From positions 1 through 64,000 of the forward strand of contig JABIXC010000008.1 in the NCBI GenBank assembly GCA_018666775.1: a stretch of DNA of 64,000 nt. Reading direction: 5' to 3'. The DNA is from Rhodospirillales bacterium (GTDB taxonomy: Bacteria > Pseudomonadota > Alphaproteobacteria > SMXQ01). A model generated the notes under the pieces. The model was not told the DNA's origin and did not search any database. It saw nothing but the letters and a program-made list of their open reading frames with translations. A program made the position numbers and the translations under genes. Numbering within the stretch: the first letter of the stretch is position 1; each line of letters starts with the position of its first letter. Below are positions 19,434 through 28,169 of this stretch, one piece after another.

Positions 19434-20176
19434 TGGCTGGACCCAAAAAACCTGACCTTAAAATCGGCGTTGATGCCAAGGGCGATGGTTTCTTGATCAC
19501 GCTTAATGGCCAGCCCGCAAAAACCCCGGGTGGCAGGGGCATTGCGTTGCCCAACCGGGCCTTGGCCGATGCAATTGCCGGTGAACTGATAGATGATCCC
19601 GCACGGCTTACCGGCAAAGGACTGAATGATCCCGGTGTTGCGCCTAATTTTCGTCTGGCAACGGGTGCCATTGATGTGGTCGAAGGCAAGGAAGCGGGCA
19701 GATCAGGGATCGTTACTGATTTGATCGGCTATTGTGAAACCGATCTTGTTTTATTCAGGGCAGAAAACACCCCTGATCTTAAAGCGAGAGAAGATGCGCT
19801 TTGGAATCCCATCGGAGATTGGTTCAAATCGCGCCACGGGGTGGCACTTCGGGTGACAACAGGGGTTCTTGCGGTGCCCCAGGACAGTGCCGTTCATACG
19901 GCCGTTTCCAATACCATAGAGGCCTTAACCCCCATGCGCCTTGTGGCGCTTTCGGCCGCAACCCATACGGCAGGGTCCATTATGATCGGTCTTGCACTTT
20001 TGGACGGTGCCATAGATGCTGATCAGGCTTATTCAGCAGCGTGTCTGGAAGAACGGTATCAGGCCGATAAATGGGGTGAAGATGCAGAAGCAACCGTGAT
20101 GCGTGAAGGCAAGCGTCTTGACCTTGTCCAGACCGCAGCGTTTCTAGAACTTTTATCAAAGGACGAACATCCATGA
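19433..20176 (+). CDS. ATP12-family F1-ATPase assembly chaperone
   Basis: 247 residues. It has the family pattern: LNGQPAKTPGGRGIALPNRALADAIAGE near the start, DLIGYCETDLVLFRAE and WNPIGDW in the middle, and LVALSAATHTAGSIMIGLALLDGAIDADQAY with EERYQADKWGED in the second half. In mitochondria Atp12 binds the F1 alpha subunit before assembly; alphaproteobacterial homologues are the presumed ancestors. It overlaps the genes on both sides by a few bases, so it is co-transcribed. Confidence 0.9.
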   Translation: MAGPKKPDLKIGVDAKGDGFLITLNGQPAKTPGGRGIALPNRALADAIAGELIDDPARLTGKGLNDPGVAPNFRLATGAIDVVEGKEAGRSGIVTDLIGYCETDLVLFRAENTPDLKAREDALWNPIGDWFKSRHGVALRVTTGVLAVPQDSAVHTAVSNTIEALTPMRLVALSAATHTAGSIMIGLALLDGAIDADQAYSAACLEERYQADKWGEDAEATVMREGKRLDLVQTAAFLELLSKDEHP

Positions 20177-20496
20177 ATGCACCCATGAATGATGTACCCG
20201 AACAGATAGCCCGGCATGTCCGTATCAAGGGCAAGGTCCAGCGTGTATTTTTCCGCAACTGGATTGTGGAAGAAGCAACCAAACGTGGGCTTCGGGGCTG
20301 GGTGCGCAATCGTTCCGACAATATTGTCGAAGCGGTGTTTGCAGGCGAGGTTAGCGCCGTTCGCGCCATGGCCAAGGCCTGCTATAAAGGCCCGCCAAAG
20401 GCAGAAGTCACGGATGTGATCCAGTATCCCGGTGAATTCCGCCCGACCGATGATGATTTTGGGGAAGCTTTCAAAAAGCTGCCCTCAATCGCGTAA
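20173..20496 (+). CDS. Acylphosphatase
   Basis: 107 residues. The two catalytic residues are visible: Arg28 in VQRVFFRNW and Asn46 in GWVRNRSDN. The usual VQGVFFR glycine is arginine here. The end shows the YPGEF region of the family. The enzyme hydrolyses acyl phosphates. It overlaps the ATP12 stop and converges on lipB, whose stop lies 12 bases away. Confidence 0.93.
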   Translation: MNAPMNDVPEQIARHVRIKGKVQRVFFRNWIVEEATKRGLRGWVRNRSDNIVEAVFAGEVSAVRAMAKACYKGPPKAEVTDVIQYPGEFRPTDDDFGEAFKKLPSIA

Positions 20497-20508
20497 GCAG
20501 GCTTTTAT

Positions 20509-21192
20509 TTAAAGCAGCGGGTCTGCATCGGTGGTTTCGCGGCCAAAGGTTTCTTCGAAACAGGTCCGCAATGCGCGGTCCAGTTCTGCCATGGAAATAT
20601 CAACGCCCTGTTTGGCAAGGGATGTCACCCCAAATTCTGAAATCCCGCACGGCACAATGCCCTCATAATGTTTGAGGTCGGGTGCATTGTTGATGGCGAT
20701 GCCGTGATAGCTGACCCAGCGGCGCACGCGCACGCCAAGGGCCGCAATTTTTTCTTCGCGCCCGTCTTTGCTGACAACCCAAATGCCGATGCGTCCCTCC
20801 CTGCGTTCACCGGTCACCCCAAATTGGGCCAGGGTGGCAATAATCCAGCTTTCCAGATCCCGGACATATGCCCTGACGTCTGATCCGCGTTGTTTAAGGT
20901 CCAGACACGCATAGGCAATGCGCTGGCCCGGTCCATGCCAAGTGATGCGCCCCCCTCGGCCGGTTTGAAAAACCGGCAGATCACCGGGGTCCAGCAGTTC
21001 TGATTTATCGGCACTGGTGCCTTCGGTATAAAGTGGTGGGTGTTCCAGACACCAGATCAATTCAGGTGCCTTTTCCCCATGAATGGCCGCTACCCGGGAT
21101 TCCATGGCGCATACGGCTTCCTCATAGGGCACAAAGCCGGCACTTAAGGCCCACTGAACCGGTAATTTCTGCGATTTTTGAGCTTCTGCCAT
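20509..21192 (-). CDS. lipB: Octanoyltransferase (lipoate biosynthesis)
   Basis: 227 residues. The catalytic Cys182 lies in [12 protein letters not shown], and Lys148 lies in [33 protein letters not shown] is the conserved RGG..T.HGPGQ motif. LipB moves octanoyl groups from acyl carrier protein to the lipoyl domains of 2-oxoacid dehydrogenases. It is transcribed towards the acylphosphatase gene and away from the tRNA gene. Confidence 0.97.
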   Translation of the reverse strand: MAEAQKSQKLPVQWALSAGFVPYEEAVCAMESRVAAIHGEKAPELIWCLEHPPLYTEGTSADKSELLDPGDLPVFQTGRGGRITWHGPGQRIAYACLDLKQRGSDVRAYVRDLESWIIATLAQFGVTGERREGRIGIWVVSKDGREEKIAALGVRVRRWVSYHGIAINNAPDLKHYEGIVPCGISEFGVTSLAKQGVDISMAELDRALRTCFEETFGRETTDADPLL

Positions 21193-21268
21193 TGACGAAG
21201 CGCCCCTCCATTTGCTATCCCCATGCGACCCTGAGGAAGCGTATTTGGGGTATTCTATCAGTAATTTT

Positions 21269-21355
21269 GCGGCCGTGGCGGAATTGGTAGACGCGCAGCG
21301 TTGAGGTCGCTGTGGACGAAAGTCCGTGGAAGTTCGAGTCTTCTCGGCCGCACCA
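21269..21355 (+). tRNA. tRNA-Leu (anticodon GAG)
   Basis: 87 bases with a complete cloverleaf: acceptor gcggccg pairing with cggccgc, anticodon stem cagcg/cgctg around a loop ttgaggt (anticodon GAG), a long class II variable arm (tggacgaaagtccg) and a T arm with ttcgagt. The 3' CCA is encoded. It reads CUC and CUU codons. A weak TTGACG (21192-21197) with TATCCC 18 bases later may be its promoter. Confidence 0.95.
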
Positions 21356-21365
21356 TTATTTTTTT

Positions 21366-21403
21366 AAAAGGACCCGTGATACACTCATGGGTCCTTTTAT
21401 TTT
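21366..21403 (+). terminator. Terminator after tRNA-Leu
   Basis: A ten-base stem, aaaaggaccc at 21366-21375 pairing with gggtcctttt at 21389-21398, with a 13-base loop and a T-rich tail. It ends the tRNA transcript 24 bases before mgtE. Confidence 0.85.
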
Positions 21404-21426
21404 GATCTCAATCCGGAGCACGGCCT

Positions 21427-22857
21427 ATGTCGGAAAATCCATCCCCCACCGATGCGCAGCCTGTGACCCCAGAGCTCAGTGATGCTTTGGGTGAAGAACT
21501 TTATGGTGCCACCCCGGGTCAGATAGAGGGTCTGAAATCAGCCCTGGCATCGGGGGACGCCGATCAATGTTTGGCCATCAGTCACGGGCTGCACGGGGCC
21601 GATCTGGCGGATATGGTGGAAGACCTGTCCAGTCTGGAACGCCACCGCTTGATCGATTTGATCGGGTCCGAGCTTGAACCGGAATTTCTGACCTTTCTGG
21701 AAGACCCGGTCCGCGATGATGTTGTGGGCAGCATGGAAACGGCCACGGTTGCCGCCGCGATAACCGAACTTGAAACCGATGATGCGTTGGATGTCGTCGA
21801 AAGTCTGGATAAACCGGAACAAGACGCGGTTCTGGAACGCTTGAAGGCGGGGGATCGTGCCTTTCTGGAAGAAGCGCTGTCATGGCCAGAGGATTCCGCC
21901 GGGCGTTTGATGCAGCGAGAATTCGTATCCATGCCATCCTTTTGGACCGTGGGCGATGCCATTGATTTTCTGCGCGACGAAGCAGACAGGGGTGGCGGCG
22001 CACTGCCCGATGAATTTTTTGATCTTTACGTGGTCGATCCGGCCCACCATCCGGTGGGGTCCATTCCGCTGGGTCGCCTGTTGCGCAATCGTCGCCCGGT
22101 ACCACTGGAACAATTGATGGGGGATGCCCCCCACACGGTGCCAGTGGAAACCGATCAGGAAGAGGTGTCGTTGTTGTTTCGCCAATATGGTTTGGCATCG
22201 GTGCCGGTGGTTGATGAGGGCAGGCGGCTTGTCGGGGTGATCACCCATGATGATATTTTGGAAGTGGTCCATGAAGAAGCCGAAGAAGACATCATGCATC
22301 TGGGCGGGGTGCGCGAAGATGATCTGTATCTGGCGGCACTGAAAACATCGCGTTCGCGTATTTCATGGCTGATCTTTTCCATGATCAGCACGATGATGGC
22401 ATCGGTGGTGATCTGGCAGTTCGAAGCAACCATCAAGGAAATCGTCGCCCTTGCCATTCTTTTGCCGGTGGTGGCCGCCCTTGGGGGCAATGCCGGAACC
22501 CAGGCCATGACGGTGGCCGTGCGCGCATTGGCCATGAAGGAACTCCATGGCGGCAATGCCATGCGGATCATGGGCAAGGAAATCATCGTCGGCGCCTTCA
22601 ACGGCATCATTTTGGCATCAATGGTGGGCGTTGTTGTCAGCGTATGGTTTGGCTCATCCGCGTTGGGGCTGGTCATCGGCGGGGCTTTGGTGGTCAATCT
22701 GTTGATTGCTGGATTGATGGGGGTGTTTATTCCACTGGTATTGGACCGCGCAGGGGCAGACCCGGCCTTGTCTTCGGGGGTGTTTTTGATCACCGTCACC
22801 GATGTGGTCGGGTTTTCAGCATTTTTGGGATTTGCTGCCCTGTTTCTGGTTAAATAA
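21427..22857 (+). CDS. mgtE: Magnesium transporter MgtE
   Basis: 476 residues. The order is an N-terminal cytoplasmic helical domain (residues ~20-155), two CBS domains (~155-285, with WPEDSAGRLMQREFVSMP and VSLLFRQYGLASVPVVDEGRRLVGVITHDDI), then five membrane helices from about residue 310 with LPVVAALGGNAGTQAMTVAVRAL. MgtE channels are gated by internal Mg2+ through the N and CBS domains. The gene ends with a conserved TVTDVVGFSAFLG helix. The next gene starts four bases after its stop. Confidence 0.96.
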   Translation: MSENPSPTDAQPVTPELSDALGEELYGATPGQIEGLKSALASGDADQCLAISHGLHGADLADMVEDLSSLERHRLIDLIGSELEPEFLTFLEDPVRDDVVGSMETATVAAAITELETDDALDVVESLDKPEQDAVLERLKAGDRAFLEEALSWPEDSAGRLMQREFVSMPSFWTVGDAIDFLRDEADRGGGALPDEFFDLYVVDPAHHPVGSIPLGRLLRNRRPVPLEQLMGDAPHTVPVETDQEEVSLLFRQYGLASVPVVDEGRRLVGVITHDDILEVVHEEAEEDIMHLGGVREDDLYLAALKTSRSRISWLIFSMISTMMASVVIWQFEATIKEIVALAILLPVVAALGGNAGTQAMTVAVRALAMKELHGGNAMRIMGKEIIVGAFNGIILASMVGVVVSVWFGSSALGLVIGGALVVNLLIAGLMGVFIPLVLDRAGADPALSSGVFLITVTDVVGFSAFLGFAALFLVK

Positions 22858-22861
22858 GCCC

Positions 22862-23542
22862 ATGACAACCGTTTTAATCACAGGGGCAAACCGGGGCATT
22901 GGGCTGGAATTCGCCCGCCAATATGCCTTGGATGGCTGCCGGGTCCATGCCACCTGTCGTGATCCTATCGCTGCCCGTGAATTGGCGGCAATTTCAGGCG
23001 ACATAACGGTTCACAGCCTTGATGTGACCGACATCAATGCCATTGATCGGTTTGCGGCCAGCCTTTCGGGTGAGGTGGTGGATGTTTTGATCAACAATGC
23101 CGGCATTATGGGGCGCAACTAGACACTGGATGCCATTGATTATGAGTGGTGGGAAAAGGTTATGGCGGTGAACACCTTGGCGCCATTGGCGGTGGCTGCG
23201 CGGTTTATCCCCCATCTGGAACGGGGCAAGGACAAGCGCATTGCCTTTCTGACCAGCCGCATGGGGTCTATTGCCGATAATTCCAGCGGTGGGTTTTATG
23301 CCTATCGTGCCTCAAAGGCGGCATTGAACGCGGCAGTCAAAAGCCTGAGCTCAGCGCTTGAACCAAAGGGCATCATCGCTTTGTTGCTGCACCCGGGCTG
23401 GGTCCGGACCGATATGGGTGGGCCCAATGCGCCTTTGGATGTGGCGGCATCGGTGACAGGCTTGCGCGGGGTGATATCTGGGGCAAAAATGTCGGAATCT
23501 GGGCATTTTATGGCCTATGACGGGACGGAGATTCCTTGGTAG
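22862..23542 (+). pseudogene. Short-chain dehydrogenase, interrupted by an in-frame TAG
   Basis: Reading through one stop codon gives a 226-residue SDR: NAD(P)-binding TGANRGIG (residues 7-14), LDVTD and NNAGIMG, then TAG at codon 87 (23120-23122), and in the same frame TLDAIDYEWWEKVMAVNTLAPL, the catalytic YRASK (Tyr148, Lys152) and LHPGWVRTDMGG. The stop sits where relatives usually have a sense codon; a CAG-to-TAG change would explain it. The upstream piece alone lacks the active site, so the gene is probably inactive unless TAG is read through or is a sequencing error. Confidence 0.85.
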
Positions 23543-23637
23543 TTTCTGTGGCAGGCCCTTTAGGGCTGGCAGAGGCTGCGTTGCCCCTATAAAACATCCA
23601 AATAAACAACAAATACAGAATATTTCAGGGAGTTCTC

Positions 23638-25359
23638 ATGGCCAAAAAGAAAATCTCCAATGGTGTCGTTGCCGATGCTTATTTGACCCTACTTGCCGAT
23701 CGCGGCGTTGATTATCTATTTGGCAATGCGGGCACTGATTTTGCGCCCCTTATCGAATCCTATTCCAAAATGCGCGCTAACGGCACAAAGGTGCCAGAGC
23801 CCATCACATGCCCCCATGAAAATGTCGCCATGGGCATGGCGCAGGGTTATTACGTTATGACCGGGCGGCCCCAGACGGTGATGGTCCATGTCAATGTGGG
23901 CACCGCCAATGCCGTGTGTGGGTTGGTCAATGCCTATAAGGGCAATATCCCGGTTCTGTTTTCCGCTGGTCGCACACCGTTCAGCGAAACCGGTGATTTG
24001 ATGGGCAAGCGTTCCGGGGAGATTCATTGGCCCCAGGAAATGTTTGATCAACGCTCCATGGTTCGCGAAGTGGTCAAATGGGATTATGAACTGCCCAATG
24101 CCGAAGTGGTGGAAACCGCCATTGATCGGGCGCTTAATGCCGCAATGACCCACCCACGGGGCCCAGTTTACATGACCCTTCCCCGCGAAGTGCTGGCAGG
24201 CCCTGCGGGAGACTTTGTCTATGATTCGCCCAGCACGCGGGCGTATCCCACCGCGCCCATGCCAGACCCCAATGCCATCGATGAAGCAGCCAATCTGATT
24301 GCCGGGGCAAAAAACCCGGTGATCATTACATCTGCTGCCGGTGCTGATTTTGAAGACGTTGCCGCGTTGAGCGCCCTTGCAAACCGGTTTGCAATTCCTG
24401 TGACCCAACGTAAACCCCGTTATGTGTGCATCACCACCGATGATCCCATGAACCTTGGCTATAACCCCGATGCCTTTTTAGAAGATGCCGATCTCATCAT
24501 CGTTGCCGATTGTGATGTGCCGTGGATTCCCGGCAACAAATCACCAAGCGATGATTGCAAGGTGATCCATCTGGGGGCCGATCCGTTGTTTTCGACTTAT
24601 CCGATCCGGGGCTTCCGTTCAGATATGGCCATAACGGGTTTGTTGAAATGGACCTTTAAGGCGCTGGATGATGCATTGGCCGGCCACGAAAAATCTGCCA
24701 AATCGCGCATTGATGCCCGGCGTAAAAGTCTGGGTGACTTGCGGGCAAAGCAGGCAGAAAACAAAAAGGTCGCGTTGGAAAAAGCATCAAAGGATTCTCC
24801 GGCCCATCCTGTGTGGATCAGCCATTGTATTGATCAGGTAAAAGATGATGACGGTATTGTTGTCAAAGAAAGCCAATTGCCGCCTCAGCACATGACCTTC
24901 AACAAACCGGGCACCTTCTTTTCTCTGGGTCAAGGCGGCGGGCTTGGCTGGGGGCTGGGCACGGCGCTTGGTATTAAACTGGCAGATCGGGATCGCCAGG
25001 TGATCTGTACACAGGGTGATGGGGCCTACATGTTCGGCAATCCCATTCCGGCCCATTATATTTCAGCGGCAGAAAATCTGCCCATGTTGACCATTGTTTA
25101 CAACAACAGCATGTGGAACGCCGTCAAACGGAACACCCATGGAGTCTATCCCGATGGCTATGCGGCCAAGAGCAACTGGGAACCGCTGACATATTTTCAG
25201 GAAGGCGCCAAATTTGAAAAGGCCGTGGAAATTGCAGGCGGTTACGGCGAACGGGTGGAAGACCCCGCCGATCTGCCCATGGCACTGGATCGGGCATTGA
25301 ATGCCATGGCCAAAGATGGCCGGCAGGCATTGTTGAATGTCGTTTCCAAAAATGCCTGA
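23638..25359 (+). CDS. Thiamine pyrophosphate-dependent enzyme, acetolactate synthase/benzoylformate decarboxylase-like
   Basis: 573 residues with the three-domain fold. The N-terminal Pyr domain has the activating Glu61 in PHENVAMGMAQGY. The C-terminal PP domain has the ThDP motif GDGAYMFGNP at 460 and ends YNN at residues 489-490. The central domain lacks an obvious FAD signature. The sequence is closer to the loosely characterised ThDP-requiring group than to the valine-pathway IlvB, and no small-subunit gene is nearby. The substrate is unknown. A GGGAG site precedes the ATG; no operon partner is clear. Confidence 0.85.
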   Translation: MAKKKISNGVVADAYLTLLADRGVDYLFGNAGTDFAPLIESYSKMRANGTKVPEPITCPHENVAMGMAQGYYVMTGRPQTVMVHVNVGTANAVCGLVNAYKGNIPVLFSAGRTPFSETGDLMGKRSGEIHWPQEMFDQRSMVREVVKWDYELPNAEVVETAIDRALNAAMTHPRGPVYMTLPREVLAGPAGDFVYDSPSTRAYPTAPMPDPNAIDEAANLIAGAKNPVIITSAAGADFEDVAALSALANRFAIPVTQRKPRYVCITTDDPMNLGYNPDAFLEDADLIIVADCDVPWIPGNKSPSDDCKVIHLGADPLFSTYPIRGFRSDMAITGLLKWTFKALDDALAGHEKSAKSRIDARRKSLGDLRAKQAENKKVALEKASKDSPAHPVWISHCIDQVKDDDGIVVKESQLPPQHMTFNKPGTFFSLGQGGGLGWGLGTALGIKLADRDRQVICTQGDGAYMFGNPIPAHYISAAENLPMLTIVYNNSMWNAVKRNTHGVYPDGYAAKSNWEPLTYFQEGAKFEKAVEIAGGYGERVEDPADLPMALDRALNAMAKDGRQALLNVVSKNA

Positions 25360-25364
25360 GCTTG

Positions 25365-25814
25365 ATGGCGCTTCATCTTCTTAAATACGCGGTTGGTATA
25401 GAATCGGTTGCCCATATGGCAAAGGTTCAAAAGGAACGCCGTGCCCGCCGATTGGCCAATGGTGAGGGGAAGGGGACGTGGCATTTCACCCGTAATTTTC
25501 CACGCCGTTCAACAGAAGTGCTTGATGGTGGGTGCTTTTATTGGATCATTCACGGTGAAATCACGGCCTGTCAGAAAATCATGGGTCTGGAAAGAAGAGA
25601 ACGTGAAAATGGCCGAAAACAGTGCGCCATTCGCCTTTCTTCGAAGATTATCCGGACCCAGCCCGTGGTGCACAGGCCCATTCAGGGCTGGCGCTATCTT
25701 GCCCCTGGGGATGCGCCGCCAAATTTAAACGCCCCATCCAAAATGGTTAAAGAATCCGGCACTTCATTGCCCCCGGCCCTTCGCGCAGAACTGCGTGCCC
25801 TTGGCTTGCTTTAG
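25365..25814 (+). CDS. DUF1489-family protein
   Basis: 149 residues from ATG 25365. The pattern MALHLLKYAVGIES, PRRSTEVLDGGCFYWIIHGEITACQKIMGLE and a C-terminal PIQGWRYL with DAPPNL fit the alphaproteobacterial DUF1489 family. Function is not known. It has no signal peptide or membrane segment and is basic in its first third. It starts a few bases after the ThDP enzyme and may be co-transcribed with it. Confidence 0.75.
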   Translation: MALHLLKYAVGIESVAHMAKVQKERRARRLANGEGKGTWHFTRNFPRRSTEVLDGGCFYWIIHGEITACQKIMGLERRERENGRKQCAIRLSSKIIRTQPVVHRPIQGWRYLAPGDAPPNLNAPSKMVKESGTSLPPALRAELRALGLL

Positions 25815-25994
25815 GCGGGTTCCCTTAATCCATTGAAATTGATTAAAAAATTCTAGAAATGAATAGATCAAATTTTAGATAAAGTGGATTCGAAAGCCTT
25901 GAAGGATTAACCGCCCCGGATGCCCCCACGCCTATCATAGGGCATCAATTAATTGCCCCGACATTGATTTAGGGGCGTCACGGGAAACGGTTTA

Positions 25995-27026
25995 ATGGCT
26001 TTGCAATTGGCAACAGGAATTTCGGGGGGGCTGGCACAAATGCCGGGCGTGCGGAGCAGTGCCGCTGCTTCCAGCATCCCGAAACCCACAGCCGGTTACC
26101 AGCGTGAACTTGGCGCATTGCGCACGGCGGGGCAGCGGGCGGTTCAAATTGCCAGCGTCGATGCCGGAAAGCTTGGCATTGCCAGCGCCCTGACCGATCT
26201 TGCCAAGGCACAATCGGGTGTCAGCGAAATTTCCGACATTTTGGACCAGATGAAGGCCCTGACCAACCTTGCCACGCAAAAAACGGTGGCGTCGGCAACC
26301 GGCATTGAAACCAGTGATTAAGATATTTTATTGGCCCAGGGGCTGTCCACCACGGACCGGGCCCATTTGAATCACAGTTTTGATAATTTGCGCGATGAAA
26401 TCACAGCAATCGTTGCGCGGACCACCAATGATGCGGGCACCGTGTTGCTGGATGGTGATGGTGGGGCTTCCAGGACGCTGACCTATACCGTTGGCGGGTC
26501 GGATGGGGGCGGTGAAACCTTGTCTGTCTCTATTGCGTCAGCCACGGTGGCAAAGCTTGCCACGGGGCTTGATAGTGCCGATTTGCTGACAGCATCCAAT
26601 GCAACCACGGGCGATACCCTAACAAGCGATGCACAGATTGCGGCCGCCGCCATTGCTACGGCCATACGGGCGCAACAAAACCACGCCAGCGGGGCAAATA
26701 GCCTTGTGGTTGGGTATGGTGCCGCCGCGGGTACAGAAAAGAATACAAATCTTGAATTAAAAGGTGTTGTGGATATTTCAAGTGAGGTGGCCGCCATGAC
26801 CACCCGGAATATCGGAAGCAACGCTATTGGCCAGAATTACCAAAAGGCTCTCGGGCTTCTTGGTGGGCTTACCAGCCCCGTTTCCCAAGCCCGCAGCGAT
26901 ACCAGCGCGGGCATTGGTGGAAACGATTCTGGTTCATCTTCCAGCGCGCCATCGAGCGCACCATCGAGCGCACCGGCCAGTCCACCATCAAGCGCACCCA
27001 GCGGTGGGGTAGATATCTCTGCGTAA
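25995..27026 (+). pseudogene. Flagellin-like gene, interrupted by an in-frame TAA
   Basis: Read through one TAA (codon 109, 26319-26321), the frame encodes 343 residues. The first part has GVSEISDILDQMKALTNLA and the part after the stop LNHSFDNLRDEITAIVARTT with GTVLLDGDGG, which resemble the helical N-terminal domain of flagellin (LA.ITNILQRMRELA, then LQ..F..L..EI..I). The C-terminal flagellin domain is not recognisable; instead the end has AQNH-type sequence and a Ser/Ala/Pro repeat (SAPSSAPSSAP). The family call is tentative. The stop makes it a probable pseudogene. Confidence 0.6.
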
Positions 27027-27034
27027 AGCCAGCG

Positions 27035-28141
27035 TTATGCGCCTTTGGCCAGACCTGCCACATATTCCCCAATAGCCAGCGAAGACGTGAGCCCCGGGCT
27101 TTCAATCCCATAGAGCGCGATCAATCCGTCTACGCCGTGAACATCCGGCCCTTGAATAATGAAATCATTGTCAGCGGCGCGGCCTGGGTTGGTTTTGGGG
27201 CGGATGCCGGCATAGCCCGGTTCCAGATCGCCATCTTTTAAGTCAGGCCAGAACAGGCGGGCGGCATCATAGAAAAAGGATGCGCGCGCGGGATCAACCC
27301 AATAATCAATTTTGTCCACGTCTTCGGTGTCTGGCCCAAAACGCATTTGGCCGCCCATGTCCGGGCTGACATGCACTGCTTGGTGGTGCGCATCCGGCAA
27401 AGGATAGATCAGCCGTGAAAAGGGTGCCTTTCCGCGCAGGACAAAAAAGCAGCCTTTGACCAAAACTTGGCCGGGAATTGTGTTTTCCGGAATGCCATCA
27501 ATGGTTCTGGCAATGCCCTGTGCCCCAATGCCTGCGGCATTGATACAGAGATTACACTGGATGGTGGTTTGTTCCTTCCCGCCGATGGAAAGTTCAATGC
27601 CCCCCTCGATCGCGCGTCCCTTGATAACCGGGGATCGTAATGCCAGGGATGCACCATGGGCCTCGGCATCGCCCAAAAGTGCCAGCATCAGATCATGGGC
27701 ATCAACAATGCCCGAAGAGGGGGAATATAGAACGCCCTTAAAGACAAGTTCGGGCTCCATTTCCCGGACCTCTCCCGCATCCAGCATACGCAGATCAAAC
27801 AACCCGTTGGATTCTGCTTTCAGGCGGTGGGCCTCCAGCTTTTCTGTTTGGGCATCGTTGGTCGCAACAATCATCTTGCCACAGCGCCGGTGGCCAACGC
27901 CGTGGGTTGCGGCATATTCATAGAGCAATTCTTTTCCCCGAAGGGCCAGCCGAGATTTCAGGCTGCCCGGCACGTAATTGATCCCGGCATGAATGCACCC
28001 GGTGTTGCGCGATGAGGTGTGGGTGCCAATGGCGTCTTCGGCTTCAATGATAACAACCTCGCGCCCCGCCATGGCCAGTGCGCGGGCAATGGCCAATCCA
28101 ACCACCCCGGCACCAATGACAATACAATCAGTTTTTTCCAT
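27035..28141 (-). CDS. FAD-dependent oxidoreductase, L-2-hydroxyglutarate oxidase (LhgO/L2HGDH)-like
   Basis: 368 residues. The Rossmann FAD motif VIGAGVVGLAIARALA is at residues 8-23, followed by the DAO-fold marker THTSSRNTGCIHAGINY. SSGIVDAHDLM and the C-terminal GIRPKTNPGR and YGIESPGLTSSLAIGEYV are typical of the L2HGDH/LhgO group, which oxidises L-2-hydroxyglutarate to 2-oxoglutarate and passes electrons to quinone. Substrate is inferred by family only. It is the last gene after five MFS transporters on the same strand, 28 bases downstream of the nearest. Confidence 0.85.
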   Translation of the reverse strand: MEKTDCIVIGAGVVGLAIARALAMAGREVVIIEAEDAIGTHTSSRNTGCIHAGINYVPGSLKSRLALRGKELLYEYAATHGVGHRRCGKMIVATNDAQTEKLEAHRLKAESNGLFDLRMLDAGEVREMEPELVFKGVLYSPSSGIVDAHDLMLALLGDAEAHGASLALRSPVIKGRAIEGGIELSIGGKEQTTIQCNLCINAAGIGAQGIARTIDGIPENTIPGQVLVKGCFFVLRGKAPFSRLIYPLPDAHHQAVHVSPDMGGQMRFGPDTEDVDKIDYWVDPARASFFYDAARLFWPDLKDGDLEPGYAGIRPKTNPGRAADNDFIIQGPDVHGVDGLIALYGIESPGLTSSLAIGEYVAGLAKGA

Positions 28142-28169
28142 TTGGCGTTTCCTTGTTTAAAGGCGGCCT

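Noticed and set aside
23120-23122. TAG as pyrrolysine in the SDR gene
   Set aside because: No pyl genes are visible, SDRs do not use this residue at that place, and a single CAG-to-TAG change explains the stop better.
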